Part shown: positions 41,952 through 50,715 of the stretch, piece after piece
Layout: each line of letters opens with the position of its first letter
How positions within the stretch are numbered: the first letter of the stretch is position 1
Assembly: GCA_016712505.1 (NCBI GenBank)
Contig: JADJQY010000005.1
Span: 186,001-250,000 of the forward strand
From: Candidatus Eiseniibacteriota bacterium
GTDB lineage: Bacteria; Eisenbacteria; RBG-16-71-46; CAIMUX01
Reading direction: 5' to 3'
Length of the DNA stretch: 64,000 bases
Translations under genes and position numbers: made by a program
Notes under the pieces: model-generated
The model's database searches: none
What the model was told of the DNA's origin: nothing
The model's input: only the letters and a program-made list of their open reading frames with translations

Positions 41952-44900
41952 GTACAGTCGGCCTCCGACCAGCCGTAGACCATCTCGGGTGAACCGTCAC
42001 CGTCAACGTCCCCACGGCAGGCGAGGGGTTGCTCTCGATGTTCCCCACCGACAACCCCGTGTTGCCCCCCGCCACGGTGGCACTGACCCGACTCCACTTC
42101 ACCCGTTGCGCCGGGATGGCGAGATTCGGGTCGACGCACCAGACACGATTCAGCGTCGTGACAAACACCTCGAGCTGCTCCTCGCTGTCGATGTTCATCA
42201 GGGCGACCGAAGAATTCGACTGTTCCGCCGTGGTGGTGAACTGGGCGTAGCTCATCGGGAACCCGGTCGCATCGGTGCCGTTTCCCCGGAGGATGTAGAG
42301 CTTGGCCGGAGACGAATCCGAGTTGGTGCGCGTGGTGAACACGATCTCGTTCTTCGCGTCCTCGGTCACGTCGCCGATCGCGACGCTGCCGTACAGGAAG
42401 AAGGCGTTCGAGTTCGGAGCTGAACCGGCGTTCAGGTCGCGCAGCATGCCGCCCGATCCCGCAATCACCGGATCACCGTTGTGGTGGAAGGCAAAGACCC
42501 GCCCGGCAGTGAGGAACACGATCTCCGAATCGCCGTCTCCATCGATGTCCCCTACCGCCGGGGACGACACCACGGTCGAGCTCGGGGTGATCTCTCGGTT
42601 CCAGAGCAGATTTCCGGACGCGTCGAAGACCATGAGGTTCCCCGGGGAGGGCACTCCGGTGATATGGCCGTTCCGTGCGATGCAGATCACCTCGGGACGG
42701 TTGTCGGGGCTGTTCGGTACGAAATTGATGATGTCGCAGACCGCCGGCTTACCCCAGACGCGGTAGCGATTGTCGAAATTCAGCGAGTAGAAGATACCGC
42801 GGGTCGAGGGCGAACCATCGCCATCCACATAGTCTCCCCCGTCGGCGTTGAGCGCATAGAGGTAGTCACCGGGCAGGAACACCTCGTAGCCACCCCAGGC
42901 GTTCAGGTTCTGCACCGTCGGTCCGCCAAACTGCTTTGGGTCCTCCCCTGCGGTAAACGGCCAGCCGTTGAGCGGGCCGGGCGAGGTCGAGGCTTCGGCG
43001 ATGGCGCTGTAGCCGCTGGTGTTGCCGGACGAGTCGACCGCCGCGATGCGGTAGGCGTAGCGCGTGAGCGGCGGAAGGCCTTCGTCCTGGTAGTAGTAGA
43101 GACCTTCGACGAAGCCGGTGCCGATCGAGCTGAAGGTCCCGGTCGGGGAGTCCGCCCGCTCGATGCGATAGCCCCAGAGGTCGACCAGGTCGTTGCCCGA
43201 GGTCGGGCGGTCCCACTCGAGGCGGACGCTGGAGACGAAGCCGGTCACGCCGACCGAATCGGGCGCCGCCGGCGGCGTGAGGTCGAGCCGCCGCTCGAGG
43301 AGGAGGCGCGCCGGAGTGGTCAGCGTGTCCTCGACGAAGAGGGTGAAGTAGAGGTTCGAGGTGTTGAGAATGGTGAAGGCGAACGGCGCGGTGGTCTGGG
43401 CCGTACCGCCGGTCGCGACGGGGGTCAGGGCCACGGAGCTGCGGCGGAACTGCACGAAGTTCGACACGCTGGCTTCGAGGCGCGCGCGCGCGTGGGTGGC
43501 GTCCCCCGCTCCGCGATTGAACAGCTCGAGCTCCCAGCGGAAGTTCTCGTCCCGCTCCGGGATGCCGTCACCATCGCTCTCGTCGACCGGCGTCCCCTTG
43601 AGCACGATGAGGTCGGGACGCACGGCCTGCACCGCGACCGCCTCGGTGTGGGTGCGCCCCCCCGCGGTGAAGTCGATCTCGAACGGGATGTCGACCAGAT
43701 CGACGACCGGTCCCGCCGCGGCGAGGAGCGACTCGTTGACCCGGATCCGGAAGGCGCTGTTGAGCGAGCCCTGTCCGCCGGCCGGAACGTTCGGGAGGGT
43801 CGCCTCGCCGTCCTCGATCGTTACGGCCAACCCGACAAGGTCGCCGAGCCGGAGCGTGGCCGTCCCTCCCGAGGCGGCGACGCCGCCCCGGTTGGCATAG
43901 GAGATGTCGAGTTCGATCGTCTCCCCCACCTCGAGCTTTGCATTGCCGTTGCCGACGACCGAGCCGCCCGCCGCGTCGCGCACCTCGACCTCGCGTAGTG
44001 ACAGGAAGGGGGCGCTACTGAGGGCCGTCACCTGCCCCGATCCGCGGAACGGGATGGCGTCGGGATGGGTCACCGTGACCTTGTAGCTGCCGACCGCGCC
44101 CGGGGTAAACGGCACGGTCGCCACGCCGGCGGCGTCGGTGATCGCCTCCCCCGCGGCATCCCCGGCCTTGTAGAGGCTGACCACGGCGCCGGCGAGCGGG
44201 GAACCGTTCTTCGACACACTCACGCTGGCGCTGGTGCTGCCGAGCTGGAGGCCGGCGGGCGATTGCACGGTGAGCGCAGCCGGGAGACTCGACCAGATCG
44301 TGATCTCGGGATCACCGAGAAAGATCAGGCTGTAACTCAGGAATCGGACCGTGCCGTCGATGCTGTTCCCGTCCCGATCGCGGGTCAGCGGCTCGAACTT
44401 CTGCAGCGCCTGGTAGTAGGCCTTGCCCGGAGTCTCCGTTCCGTCCCCCGGCCAGAGCCCGAAGAAGGCCGCCTGCAAGGCGCGCGCCGCCACCGGAAAG
44501 TCCAGATTGGTTGATCCGATGTAGAGCACGCCGCCGCCGTTGGGGGCGTTCAGCCAGCCTTCGGCCGCGCATTCGAAGTCGACCGCGGCCGAGTTGCAGT
44601 TGATGGTGTAAGCCATCCCGCTCACCCGGTCGCCGTTGGTCAGGGCGAGGAAGTTCGTGACCTCGAGACGATCCGGCCCAATGGCCCAACGGTCACGATC
44701 GCCGTGCCCCATGTGGAACACCATGCCGACGCCGCCGTTCAGGTAGTTGACCGCGGCATTCCGCGTGAGCGGAAGGGCACTCGGGCGGCCGCGCTCCTTC
44801 CACCAGTAGTCACGCTCGTAGTACTCGGTCGGCTCGAAGAAGTCCCCGCGCTCGCTCGCACTCAGCGAGTCGATCATGAGGAAACAGTCTTCGGCCCCGT

Positions 44901-46191
44901 CGGTGGTGACGCACGCCCTTCCCGACTGACAGCCGGGACAGGTGTCGCAGTCGCCCAGGCGCCACTCCGCATCGAAGAGGACCTCTCCGAACACCGCGAC
45001 CTTCTGGTGGTAGGCGTCGACCTCGGGGTCACGGACGTACTTCAAGTACTTGTCGAGGTAGTTGACCGCCTCAGCCACGGTACGCACCGGAATCCGCCCG
45101 ACCATGATCTCGGGCAGGAGGTCGATCTCGTCGGAAACCAGGTTGTAGGGATCGCGCAACGCCTCTCCGTAGGTGGCGTTGCCGTTGGCGTTCCAGTTGC
45201 CGTCAAGACAGGCGAAGTAGTAGTCGGTGGCGATGTCGACGCCGGAGGGCGGATTCCAGGCCCAGCTCTTGGCGTAGCGGATCGGCAGCACGGAGGGGTC
45301 GCCGGCCAGGATCGCGGTCTCGATCCCCCAGTAGCGATAGGCATCGCGGAGGAACAGGCGGATCTTCTCCGCCCCGTCCGCCCCCTGCGGGTAATTCTGA
45401 TAGATCCACTCCGTGGTGCGCACGGTGGCGGAGCGGCCGATTTCGTTCTTCCAGTCGGCGAGCGCCTGGAACTCCGCCTCGAAGGCGGCGGGGGTGATGA
45501 TCAGCACTTCGACCGGCGCGCTTTCCAGGCTCGGAGTCGCGGTGATGGTGCGCGGCTCCGCGGCGGCATCCGCGGCCCGGGCGTGGAGGGCGTCGCGCAC
45601 CTCCTCCTGGCTCGCGGTCAGTCCGCGCTCGCAGATCACGACCGATTCGGAGAGCGGGGCGGACGTCAGCCGGACGTCGATCCGCGCCTGCTCGATCAGG
45701 AACAGTGCTCCGGTGTCGGTCTGCCAGCGAACCGGCGAGACGATGAAGGTGGCCTTGCGCACGCCGCGCTGCGTGCCGACCCCGGCGTAGCGCACAACCT
45801 CACGCGGCCACTCCGCCCGGTCGGTCGGCGAGGCGATCTCGGGGCCGCCGAACGACTGCGGGCGATCCTGATACCCGAATCCGACATCCACCGTGGTGAG
45901 CGCCCCACTCTCGACGCCCGGCACGAAGGTCCAGGAGGCGACGTCCTTTCCCGCGGGGAGGTCGATCGTCACCGCGACCTCGGGAAGATCGGCCTGGCCC
46001 GGCAGGGACAGCGAGAGCGCGCCGTCGAGCAGCACCTGCGTCTTCCCCGACGCGTCGGTGCGGAACTCGAGCTGCCGTTCCGACCAGGAAAGCGGGATCG
46101 AGATCTGATCGGCCGAAGTTGCAGCAAACAGCGAGTTGCCCTGGAGCAGAATCAGACCGAGGGCGAAGACTCCGCCCCACCTCATCCGCAT
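41944..46191 (-). CDS. C25 (gingipain-type) cysteine peptidase with FN3 and FG-GAP domains, 3' end frameshifted
   Basis: A large exported protein, 1415 residues as read and about 1750 if joined to the frame ending at 40947. A signal peptide (WGGVFALGLILLQGNSLFA) and a propeptide-like region precede the caspase-like C25 domain, about residues 225-660. The catalytic His is in VFHMGHGDRDRW near 495 and the Cys in YTINCNSAAVDF near 531. A CDTCPGC segment may bind metal or form disulfides. Carboxypeptidase-regulatory, CARDB-like and FN3 domains and an FG-GAP propeller follow (VGDIDGDGDSEIVFL). GAGGAGGATC before ATG 46191 fixes the start. Likely a surface or secreted protease. Confidence 0.88.
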   Translation of the reverse strand: MRMRWGGVFALGLILLQGNSLFAATSADQISIPLSWSERQLEFRTDASGKTQVLLDGALSLSLPGQADLPEVAVTIDLPAGKDVASWTFVPGVESGALTTVDVGFGYQDRPQSFGGPEIASPTDRAEWPREVVRYAGVGTQRGVRKATFIVSPVRWQTDTGALFLIEQARIDVRLTSAPLSESVVICERGLTASQEEVRDALHARAADAAAEPRTITATPSLESAPVEVLIITPAAFEAEFQALADWKNEIGRSATVRTTEWIYQNYPQGADGAEKIRLFLRDAYRYWGIETAILAGDPSVLPIRYAKSWAWNPPSGVDIATDYYFACLDGNWNANGNATYGEALRDPYNLVSDEIDLLPEIMVGRIPVRTVAEAVNYLDKYLKYVRDPEVDAYHQKVAVFGEVLFDAEWRLGDCDTCPGCQSGRACVTTDGAEDCFLMIDSLSASERGDFFEPTEYYERDYWWKERGRPSALPLTRNAAVNYLNGGVGMVFHMGHGDRDRWAIGPDRLEVTNFLALTNGDRVSGMAYTINCNSAAVDFECAAEGWLNAPNGGGVLYIGSTNLDFPVAARALQAAFFGLWPGDGTETPGKAYYQALQKFEPLTRDRDGNSIDGTVRFLSYSLIFLGDPEITIWSSLPAALTVQSPAGLQLGSTSASVSVSKNGSPLAGAVVSLYKAGDAAGEAITDAAGVATVPFTPGAVGSYKVTVTHPDAIPFRGSGQVTALSSAPFLSLREVEVRDAAGGSVVGNGNAKLEVGETIELDISYANRGGVAASGGTATLRLGDLVGLAVTIEDGEATLPNVPAGGQGSLNSAFRIRVNESLLAAAGPVVDLVDIPFEIDFTAGGRTHTEAVAVQAVRPDLIVLKGTPVDESDGDGIPERDENFRWELELFNRGAGDATHARARLEASVSNFVQFRRSSVALTPVATGGTAQTTAPFAFTILNTSNLYFTLFVEDTLTTPARLLLERRLDLTPPAAPDSVGVTGFVSSVRLEWDRPTSGNDLVDLWGYRIERADSPTGTFSSIGTGFVEGLYYYQDEGLPPLTRYAYRIAAVDSSGNTSGYSAIAEASTSPGPLNGWPFTAGEDPKQFGGPTVQNLNAWGGYEVFLPGDYLYALNADGGDYVDGDGSPSTRGIFYSLNFDNRYRVWGKPAVCDIINFVPNSPDNRPEVICIARNGHITGVPSPGNLMVFDASGNLLWNREITPSSTVVSSPAVGDIDGDGDSEIVFLTAGRVFAFHHNGDPVIAGSGGMLRDLNAGSAPNSNAFFLYGSVAIGDVTEDAKNEIVFTTRTNSDSSPAKLYILRGNGTDATGFPMSYAQFTTTAEQSNSSVALMNIDSEEQLEVFVTTLNRVWCVDPNLAIPAQRVKWSRVSATVAGGNTGLSVGNIESNPSPAVGTLTVTVHPRWSTAGRRPTVRA

Positions 46192-46690
46192 GAGATCCTC
46201 CTCATTCTTGACATGGGAACCGAGGCCGCCTTGGTGCCCCGGATCGCGCGGTCGACCACCTGGCGCTATCTTCCGCGAATCGCGACGGTGGTTCAAGATC
46301 GAGTCCAAAACCAGCGCCGAAACGTGTGGTCGTCCACCCGGCGCCCCCCAACCGCCTGCCCCGCGTCCCGCCCGCTGCGCTCCGACCCGCACAAAATGCG
46401 GGTTTCCCGCACTTTCTTGTTGCCGCTGTACCGGCCCGATGCTAAAAAAACCCCGGTTTTCCTGGGTCCGACGACGGCAGTTCGAGTAGGGTGAACGGAT
46501 CGAGCCGGATTCTCGCAGGTTTCCAGCCTGCGTTCGACTCCGGACCGGAGCAGCCGCACCCGCAGCGGGACGTGGGAAACAGGAAACGAAGAGGCACCGG
46601 CAGCAATCCCGCGGATGGGAGTGTCCGGGCATCAGGGACCGTGTGGTACACGTACCACGGCTGAAACAGGAACCACGGAGGGTAGTGAAG
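46192..46690. other. Gene-free region between the C25 peptidase and HU
   Basis: About 500 bp with divergent genes. It contains a GCGGG-TTT-CCCGC hairpin at 46399-46411, a possible plus-strand promoter (TTGCCG at 46420-46425, 17-base gap, TAAAAA at 46443-46448) and the HU leader palindrome listed separately. No coding frame here looks real. Confidence 0.5.
46643..46658. promoter_or_regulatory. Palindrome in the HU leader, possible operator
   Basis: GTGGTAC-AC-GTACCAC, a perfect 16-bp inverted repeat, ends 32 bp before the HU start codon. Its position suits an autoregulatory or other operator; no known regulator site was recognised. Confidence 0.4.
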
Positions 46691-46987
46691 ATGGCCACCA
46701 AGAGCCTGACCAAGACGCAGTTGGTCGACGCACTCGTCAAGGAAACCGAGATGACCAAGAAGGACGTGAAGGTGTTCCTCACGGGCCTGACCGGTCTGGT
46801 CGAGAAGAGCCTGAAGAAGGACGTCGCGGTTCCGCTATCGGGTCTCGGCAAGTTCAAGGTTCAGAGCCGCAAGGCTCGCGTCGGTCGCAACCCGCAGACC
46901 GGTGCTGCGATCAAGATCCCGGCCAAGAAGGTCGTGAAGTTCACCGTCGCGAAGAACCTGAAGGACACCGTTCTCAAGAAGAAGTAG
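46691..46987 (+). CDS. HU/IHF family DNA-binding protein
   Basis: A 98-residue nucleoid protein that bends DNA. It follows the HU pattern: KTQLVDALVKETEMTKKDVKVFL helices, then VPLSGLGKFKVQSRKARVGRNPQTG, the conserved DNA-binding arm, then AAIKIPAKKVVKFTVAKNLKD and a lysine tail. ATG 46691 was chosen because GGAGGGTAGTGAAG lies directly before it and the protein then has the usual length. A strong terminator follows. Confidence 0.93.
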   Translation: MATKSLTKTQLVDALVKETEMTKKDVKVFLTGLTGLVEKSLKKDVAVPLSGLGKFKVQSRKARVGRNPQTGAAIKIPAKKVVKFTVAKNLKDTVLKKK

Positions 46988-47020
46988 GCCTGAGTAAGCC
47001 GCCCGCGGGCGAACTCGTGA

Positions 47021-47057
47021 CGAGCCCTGGATCGCTTCCGGGGCTCGCCCGTTTTTT
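47021..47057 (+). terminator. Rho-independent terminator of the HU gene
   Basis: CGAGCCC and GGGCTCG stem, followed by CCCGTTTTTTG, 33 bases after the HU stop. Confidence 0.85.
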
Positions 47058-47068
47058 GTTAGCGAAGT

Positions 47069-48310
47069 TCATCCGATCGCGGGAACCCCAGTTTCGCTGA
47101 ACCCAGACTCCCGCAGCCACTGCTCGTAGAGCCGCGGGAAGCGACCGTAGGTCGCGTCCCACCCATAGCGCCCCGCGACGGCCGCACGGCCGGCCTCACC
47201 CAGTTCGCGCGCGCGCGCCGGGTCCTCGATCAGCCCCCTGAGCCCGTCTCGGAACTCAACGTCGCTTCCCGCCACCAGCAGTCCCTCCCCCGGCGCGAGG
47301 TCGAGACCATGGATCGCTTCAGGGTAGGCCACCACGGGGGTGCCGAGAGCCAGGGCCTCGAGCACTCGGCCGCGTTGCCCGCTGCCGGCGCGGAGCGATA
47401 GGGCGAAGACCGCCGCGGAGGCAAGCCAAGGTCGAACATCCTCCACGAAGCCGGTGACCTCGAGCGGAAACGGACAGGTGGTGTCGCGCAGATCCGGCGG
47501 TGGAGACGCGCCCAGCAGGAGCGCTTCGAAGCCAACTCCGGCGCGCGCCAGGGGCGGCAGGAGGTCGTGAAGCAGGTGACGGGCGGCGATCTGATTCGGC
47601 CCGGTCGAGAGGTTGCCGTAGTAGAGGACCCGCGGCTGCCGGGTCGGGGGAACCTCGATCCGGTCGCGGCGCCAGTTCGCGAGGTCGAGCCCCATCGGAA
47701 TCACCTCGATCGGCAGATCGGACCGAAGGACGCGGCGGAAGCTCCTCCGGTCCTCCTCGGTGATCGCGATCACCCGGTCGAAGCGCTCCAGCTGCGCGAT
47801 CTCGGCTCGCCGCTCGCGCTCGGAGTGACGGCCAAAGAGCTTCTCCTGCCGCTCGAACTGCACGTCGTGGGTATCGACCACCCAGAGCGGAGGGCGCGGC
47901 AGGGAGGGGAGATGTCGAAGCGTGTACCAGTAGGCGACGTGCACCAGATGCGGCCGGATCCGCGTCAGCGTCCGCGCCACGGTCTCCCCCAGCACCGGGA
48001 AGCTCTGAAAGAAGGTCTCGCGCCAGAGTCCCTCGCGCCTCTCCGCCCGGCGCGCCGCCAGATGCCAGTAGGCACGGGACAGCAGGCCGCGGCGATGCGG
48101 GGCGAGCACGGGGACCCACTCCCCCAGCCCTGCGATCGGCCCGGGCGCGTGCAGGTGCGCGGGGTCGTGCACCAGGGTGATGGTGGTCAGGTCGAACGTC
48201 CCGGCCAGCGCTTCCAGGATGCGCAGATTGCGGATCCTGCTCCCCATGTCCGGCGTCCCGGGGTGATCGGGAAGCACCGCCAGGAGCCGTGGCCTCTCGG
48301 ATCGCTCCAT
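47069..48310 (-). CDS. Glycosyltransferase family 4
   Basis: A 413-residue GT-B enzyme. The N-terminal domain starts RLLAVLPDHPGTPDMGSRIR, with the acceptor-side glycine region and THDVQFERQ. The C-terminal donor-binding domain has RVLYYGNLSTGPNQ, VTGFVEDVRPWLASAAVFAL, RVLEALALGTPVVAY and EAIHGLDLAPGEGLLV. It resembles glycosyltransferases of exopolysaccharide pathways, including those paired with PEP-CTERM systems, but that link is inference. GGGGGGAG precedes ATG 48310; the gene follows a secreted unknown by 44 bp. Confidence 0.9.
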   Translation of the reverse strand: MERSERPRLLAVLPDHPGTPDMGSRIRNLRILEALAGTFDLTTITLVHDPAHLHAPGPIAGLGEWVPVLAPHRRGLLSRAYWHLAARRAERREGLWRETFFQSFPVLGETVARTLTRIRPHLVHVAYWYTLRHLPSLPRPPLWVVDTHDVQFERQEKLFGRHSERERRAEIAQLERFDRVIAITEEDRRSFRRVLRSDLPIEVIPMGLDLANWRRDRIEVPPTRQPRVLYYGNLSTGPNQIAARHLLHDLLPPLARAGVGFEALLLGASPPPDLRDTTCPFPLEVTGFVEDVRPWLASAAVFALSLRAGSGQRGRVLEALALGTPVVAYPEAIHGLDLAPGEGLLVAGSDVEFRDGLRGLIEDPARARELGEAGRAAVAGRYGWDATYGRFPRLYEQWLRESGFSETGVPAIG

Positions 48311-48354
48311 GCTCCCCCCGCCGCGCGCTGCCGTTCCCGGAGGGGACGCGCCGA

Positions 48355-49257
48355 TCAGCGCTTGGTCCCGTCGGGGTTCCGCTGCTGCTGCATCAGCTCG
48401 AGCTCCTTCGCGACCTGGAGCTGCATGTCGTGGAAGTTCGGCACCGCGATCTGGATCACCCGCGAGTCGTCGCAATCGCGTGCCTTGAGGTGGAACTCGT
48501 GGGCGAACATCTCCTTCGGCGGGGTAAACGTGCTGTCCATCCCCAGCGCGGCGAAATACTGCTCGGTCAGTTGCCAGTTCGACTTCCCGCAGTTGTCCTT
48601 CAGGCGGGCGATGATCCAATCCTGCTGGTTCAGGCGGGTCTGGTAGATCTCCTTCGCGTCCTTGTGGACCTCGTCGTAGAGATGGCACCACTCGGCCAGA
48701 TAGCGCAACACGCCGTCTTCCAGCCCGGCCACGTCGCGCGTGTCGCCGCGGGCCAGGATCGAATCGACCTGGGCGTAGGCCCAGGTGGAGAGGAGCACCA
48801 GGTTGAACCCATGGAGCCGCGGCGGCGGTCCGGGGATCTTGGCGATCTCCAGCTCGAAGAACTGTCGTCCCTCGGTCAGGAGTTCGTTCTTGTTCGCGTT
48901 GACGTAGGCGCGGGTGATCGGTCCCAGCCGCGTGGAGAAGGTGTCGGCCACGTCGTCGGTGATCAGGAGCCACTCCAGCTGGTCCTGGGGATAGATCGAG
49001 GTCACGCGTTGCCGGAAGCGCTCGTGCATGCGGAGGGCGCTCCGCACCTCGCGCGTCGCCGCGGCACGATCCTTGGCCACCGCGCTCGCCCCCTTGGCCC
49101 AGATCCGGACCGAGTCCGCCCCCTGCAGGGTGAACTGACGCGGGGTCACCTTCGGCATGACGAAGCGCTTCCCGGCATCCTGGGCCAGGGCAGTGGCGCC
49201 GCACCAGGCCAGGCTAGCCACCATCACGATCGTCGCCGCTCTCCGAACTCCGCGCAT
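48355..49257 (-). CDS. Exported protein of unknown function
   Basis: A 300-residue protein with a clear signal peptide (ATIVMVASLAWCGATALAQ). The mature part is mixed helix and strand without a recognised family; it has four cysteines (EWCHLYDEVH, KDNCGKSNW, ARDCDDSR) and a tryptophan-rich middle. No catalytic or lipobox motif is seen. GGGGAGGGTTC precedes ATG 49257. It lies between AcpS and the GT4 gene on the same strand with gaps of about 44 bp, so a joint transcript is likely. Confidence 0.65.
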   Translation of the reverse strand: MRGVRRAATIVMVASLAWCGATALAQDAGKRFVMPKVTPRQFTLQGADSVRIWAKGASAVAKDRAAATREVRSALRMHERFRQRVTSIYPQDQLEWLLITDDVADTFSTRLGPITRAYVNANKNELLTEGRQFFELEIAKIPGPPPRLHGFNLVLLSTWAYAQVDSILARGDTRDVAGLEDGVLRYLAEWCHLYDEVHKDAKEIYQTRLNQQDWIIARLKDNCGKSNWQLTEQYFAALGMDSTFTPPKEMFAHEFHLKARDCDDSRVIQIAVPNFHDMQLQVAKELELMQQQRNPDGTKR

Positions 49258-49301
49258 GAACCCTCCCCGTTCTCGTTCCGCCGCCCGGGATACTCCCCGG
49301 A

Positions 49302-49676
49302 CTAGCCTCTCTGCTCCAGTACCACCTGGGCTGCCGCGTACTCCACCGTGTGCGTGAGACTGATGTGACAGTCCGTCACCCCGAGCTGCTCGGCTCGGCT
49401 CAGGGCCGCCCCGTGCAACTTCAGCAGCGGGGCTCCCGAAGGGAGGTTCTCGACCTCCACCTCGACCCACTTCACCCCGCGCCAGCCAGTGCCCAGCGCC
49501 TTGAACGCGGCCTCTTTCGCCGCGAAACGCGCCGCCAGATACTGATCGCGGTTGCCGTGGATCCCGGAAATCTCATCCTCGGTATAGATCCGGCGCAGGA
49601 ACCGGTCGCCGTGCCGATCCAGAACCTCCTTCACCCGCGCCACCTCGATGATATCGATGCCGATGCCTCGAATCAA
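49302..49676 (-). CDS. acpS: Holo-[acyl-carrier-protein] synthase
   Basis: A 124-residue enzyme that transfers phosphopantetheine from CoA to ACP. The magnesium and CoA sites are in IRGIGIDIIEVARV and AARFAAKEAAFKALGTGW, and HISLTHTVEYAAAQVVLE is the C-terminal strand pair. Length is normal. The start is TTG at 49676: it precedes IRGIGID directly and has GGGGAGGAGAGG upstream, and no ATG lies nearby. It follows the GT2 gene by 42 bp. Confidence 0.93.
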   Translation of the reverse strand: MIRGIGIDIIEVARVKEVLDRHGDRFLRRIYTEDEISGIHGNRDQYLAARFAAKEAAFKALGTGWRGVKWVEVEVENLPSGAPLLKLHGAALSRAEQLGVTDCHISLTHTVEYAAAQVVLEQRG

Positions 49677-49718
49677 AAGCCTCTCCTCCCCGACCGTGCC
49701 CGCTTCGCCGAACTCGGA

Positions 49719-50585
49719 CTACGCCCGGCCCGAGCGCTTGTCGATCAGGTCGGCCAGGAGCCCGATCGCCGCCATCTGGACGGCCGAAACGAGGAGAATC
49801 GAGACCGAGGCGTCCATCACCCTCGGGGTGAATTTCCAGCTGTAGATCAAGATTCCCACCCCGGCCAGGGCCAGGAACCCCGCCAGCGGCAGAAAGATCT
49901 TGAGCGGTCGGAAATAGAGAATCGTCCGCAGGATCAGCGCAGTGAAGTTGAGCGTGTCCTGGATCGGCTTGATCTTCGACTTCCCCTCGCGCTTGTGGTA
50001 GTCGACCGGGATGTAGTCGACGAACCGATCGTTCACGTGGAAGGCGAGGGTGATGGTGGTGGTGAACGAGAAGCCCGACGGAAGGATGTCGAAGAAGCGG
50101 ACCACCTCGTCCTTCCGAAAGGCGCGAAGGCCGGAGTTGAGATCCGGGATCTTGGTCTCGCTCAGATAGTTCGCCAGCGCGTTCAGCGCCCACTTCGCCG
50201 GTCGGCGGATGAGCGGGATGGCGACGTTCTTCCCCACCCGCGCCCCGACCACCATGTCGTTCTCGACCAGGCCGCGCACCAGCTCGGGAATCCGCTCGTT
50301 GGGATAGGTGCCATCCGCATCGGTGATCACGATCCAGGGCGAGCGGGCGGCGCGGATCCCCGTCTTGAGCGACGCGCCGTAGCCACGGTTGGTCTTGTGC
50401 CGGATTACGCGCACCCCGTGGCGCTCGACCTCGGCGGCGGTGCCGTCGGAGGAGCCGTCATCGACGACCAGGATCTCCCACGCGGGATCGAGCCGCTTCA
50501 GCTCTTCGAGCACCGGGCCGATCCCGCGCTCCTCGTTGTAGGCCGGCACCACGATCGACACCGCGCACCTTCGCTCGTCGCTCAT
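49719..50585 (-). CDS. GT2 family glycosyltransferase (polyprenyl-phosphate sugar transferase type)
   Basis: A 288-residue protein with a DPM1/ArnC-like GT-A domain: SIVVPAYNEERGIGPVL, LVVDDGSSDGTA, the VITDADGTYPNE metal site and a conserved IPDLNSGLRAFRKDEV segment. Two C-terminal membrane helices (FLPLAGFLALAGVGILIY and SILLVSAVQMAAIGLLADLI) anchor it. Such enzymes load a sugar on undecaprenyl or dolichyl phosphate, the donor used by PMT/ArnT enzymes like the one at 58120. GAGGAGGGGA precedes ATG 50585. Confidence 0.9.
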   Translation of the reverse strand: MSDERRCAVSIVVPAYNEERGIGPVLEELKRLDPAWEILVVDDGSSDGTAAEVERHGVRVIRHKTNRGYGASLKTGIRAARSPWIVITDADGTYPNERIPELVRGLVENDMVVGARVGKNVAIPLIRRPAKWALNALANYLSETKIPDLNSGLRAFRKDEVVRFFDILPSGFSFTTTITLAFHVNDRFVDYIPVDYHKREGKSKIKPIQDTLNFTALILRTILYFRPLKIFLPLAGFLALAGVGILIYSWKFTPRVMDASVSILLVSAVQMAAIGLLADLIDKRSGRA

Positions 50586-50715
50586 TCCCCTCCTCATTCG
50601 GCGAAAGACAATTGTCGGACTATAGGGAGCGCCGGGGGCCGGGACAACCCCGCCCGGTTTGACCCGGCGAGGAATCGGCGGTTACTTTTCCGCTCGGCGT
50701 CTCCAAGGAGGTCTG

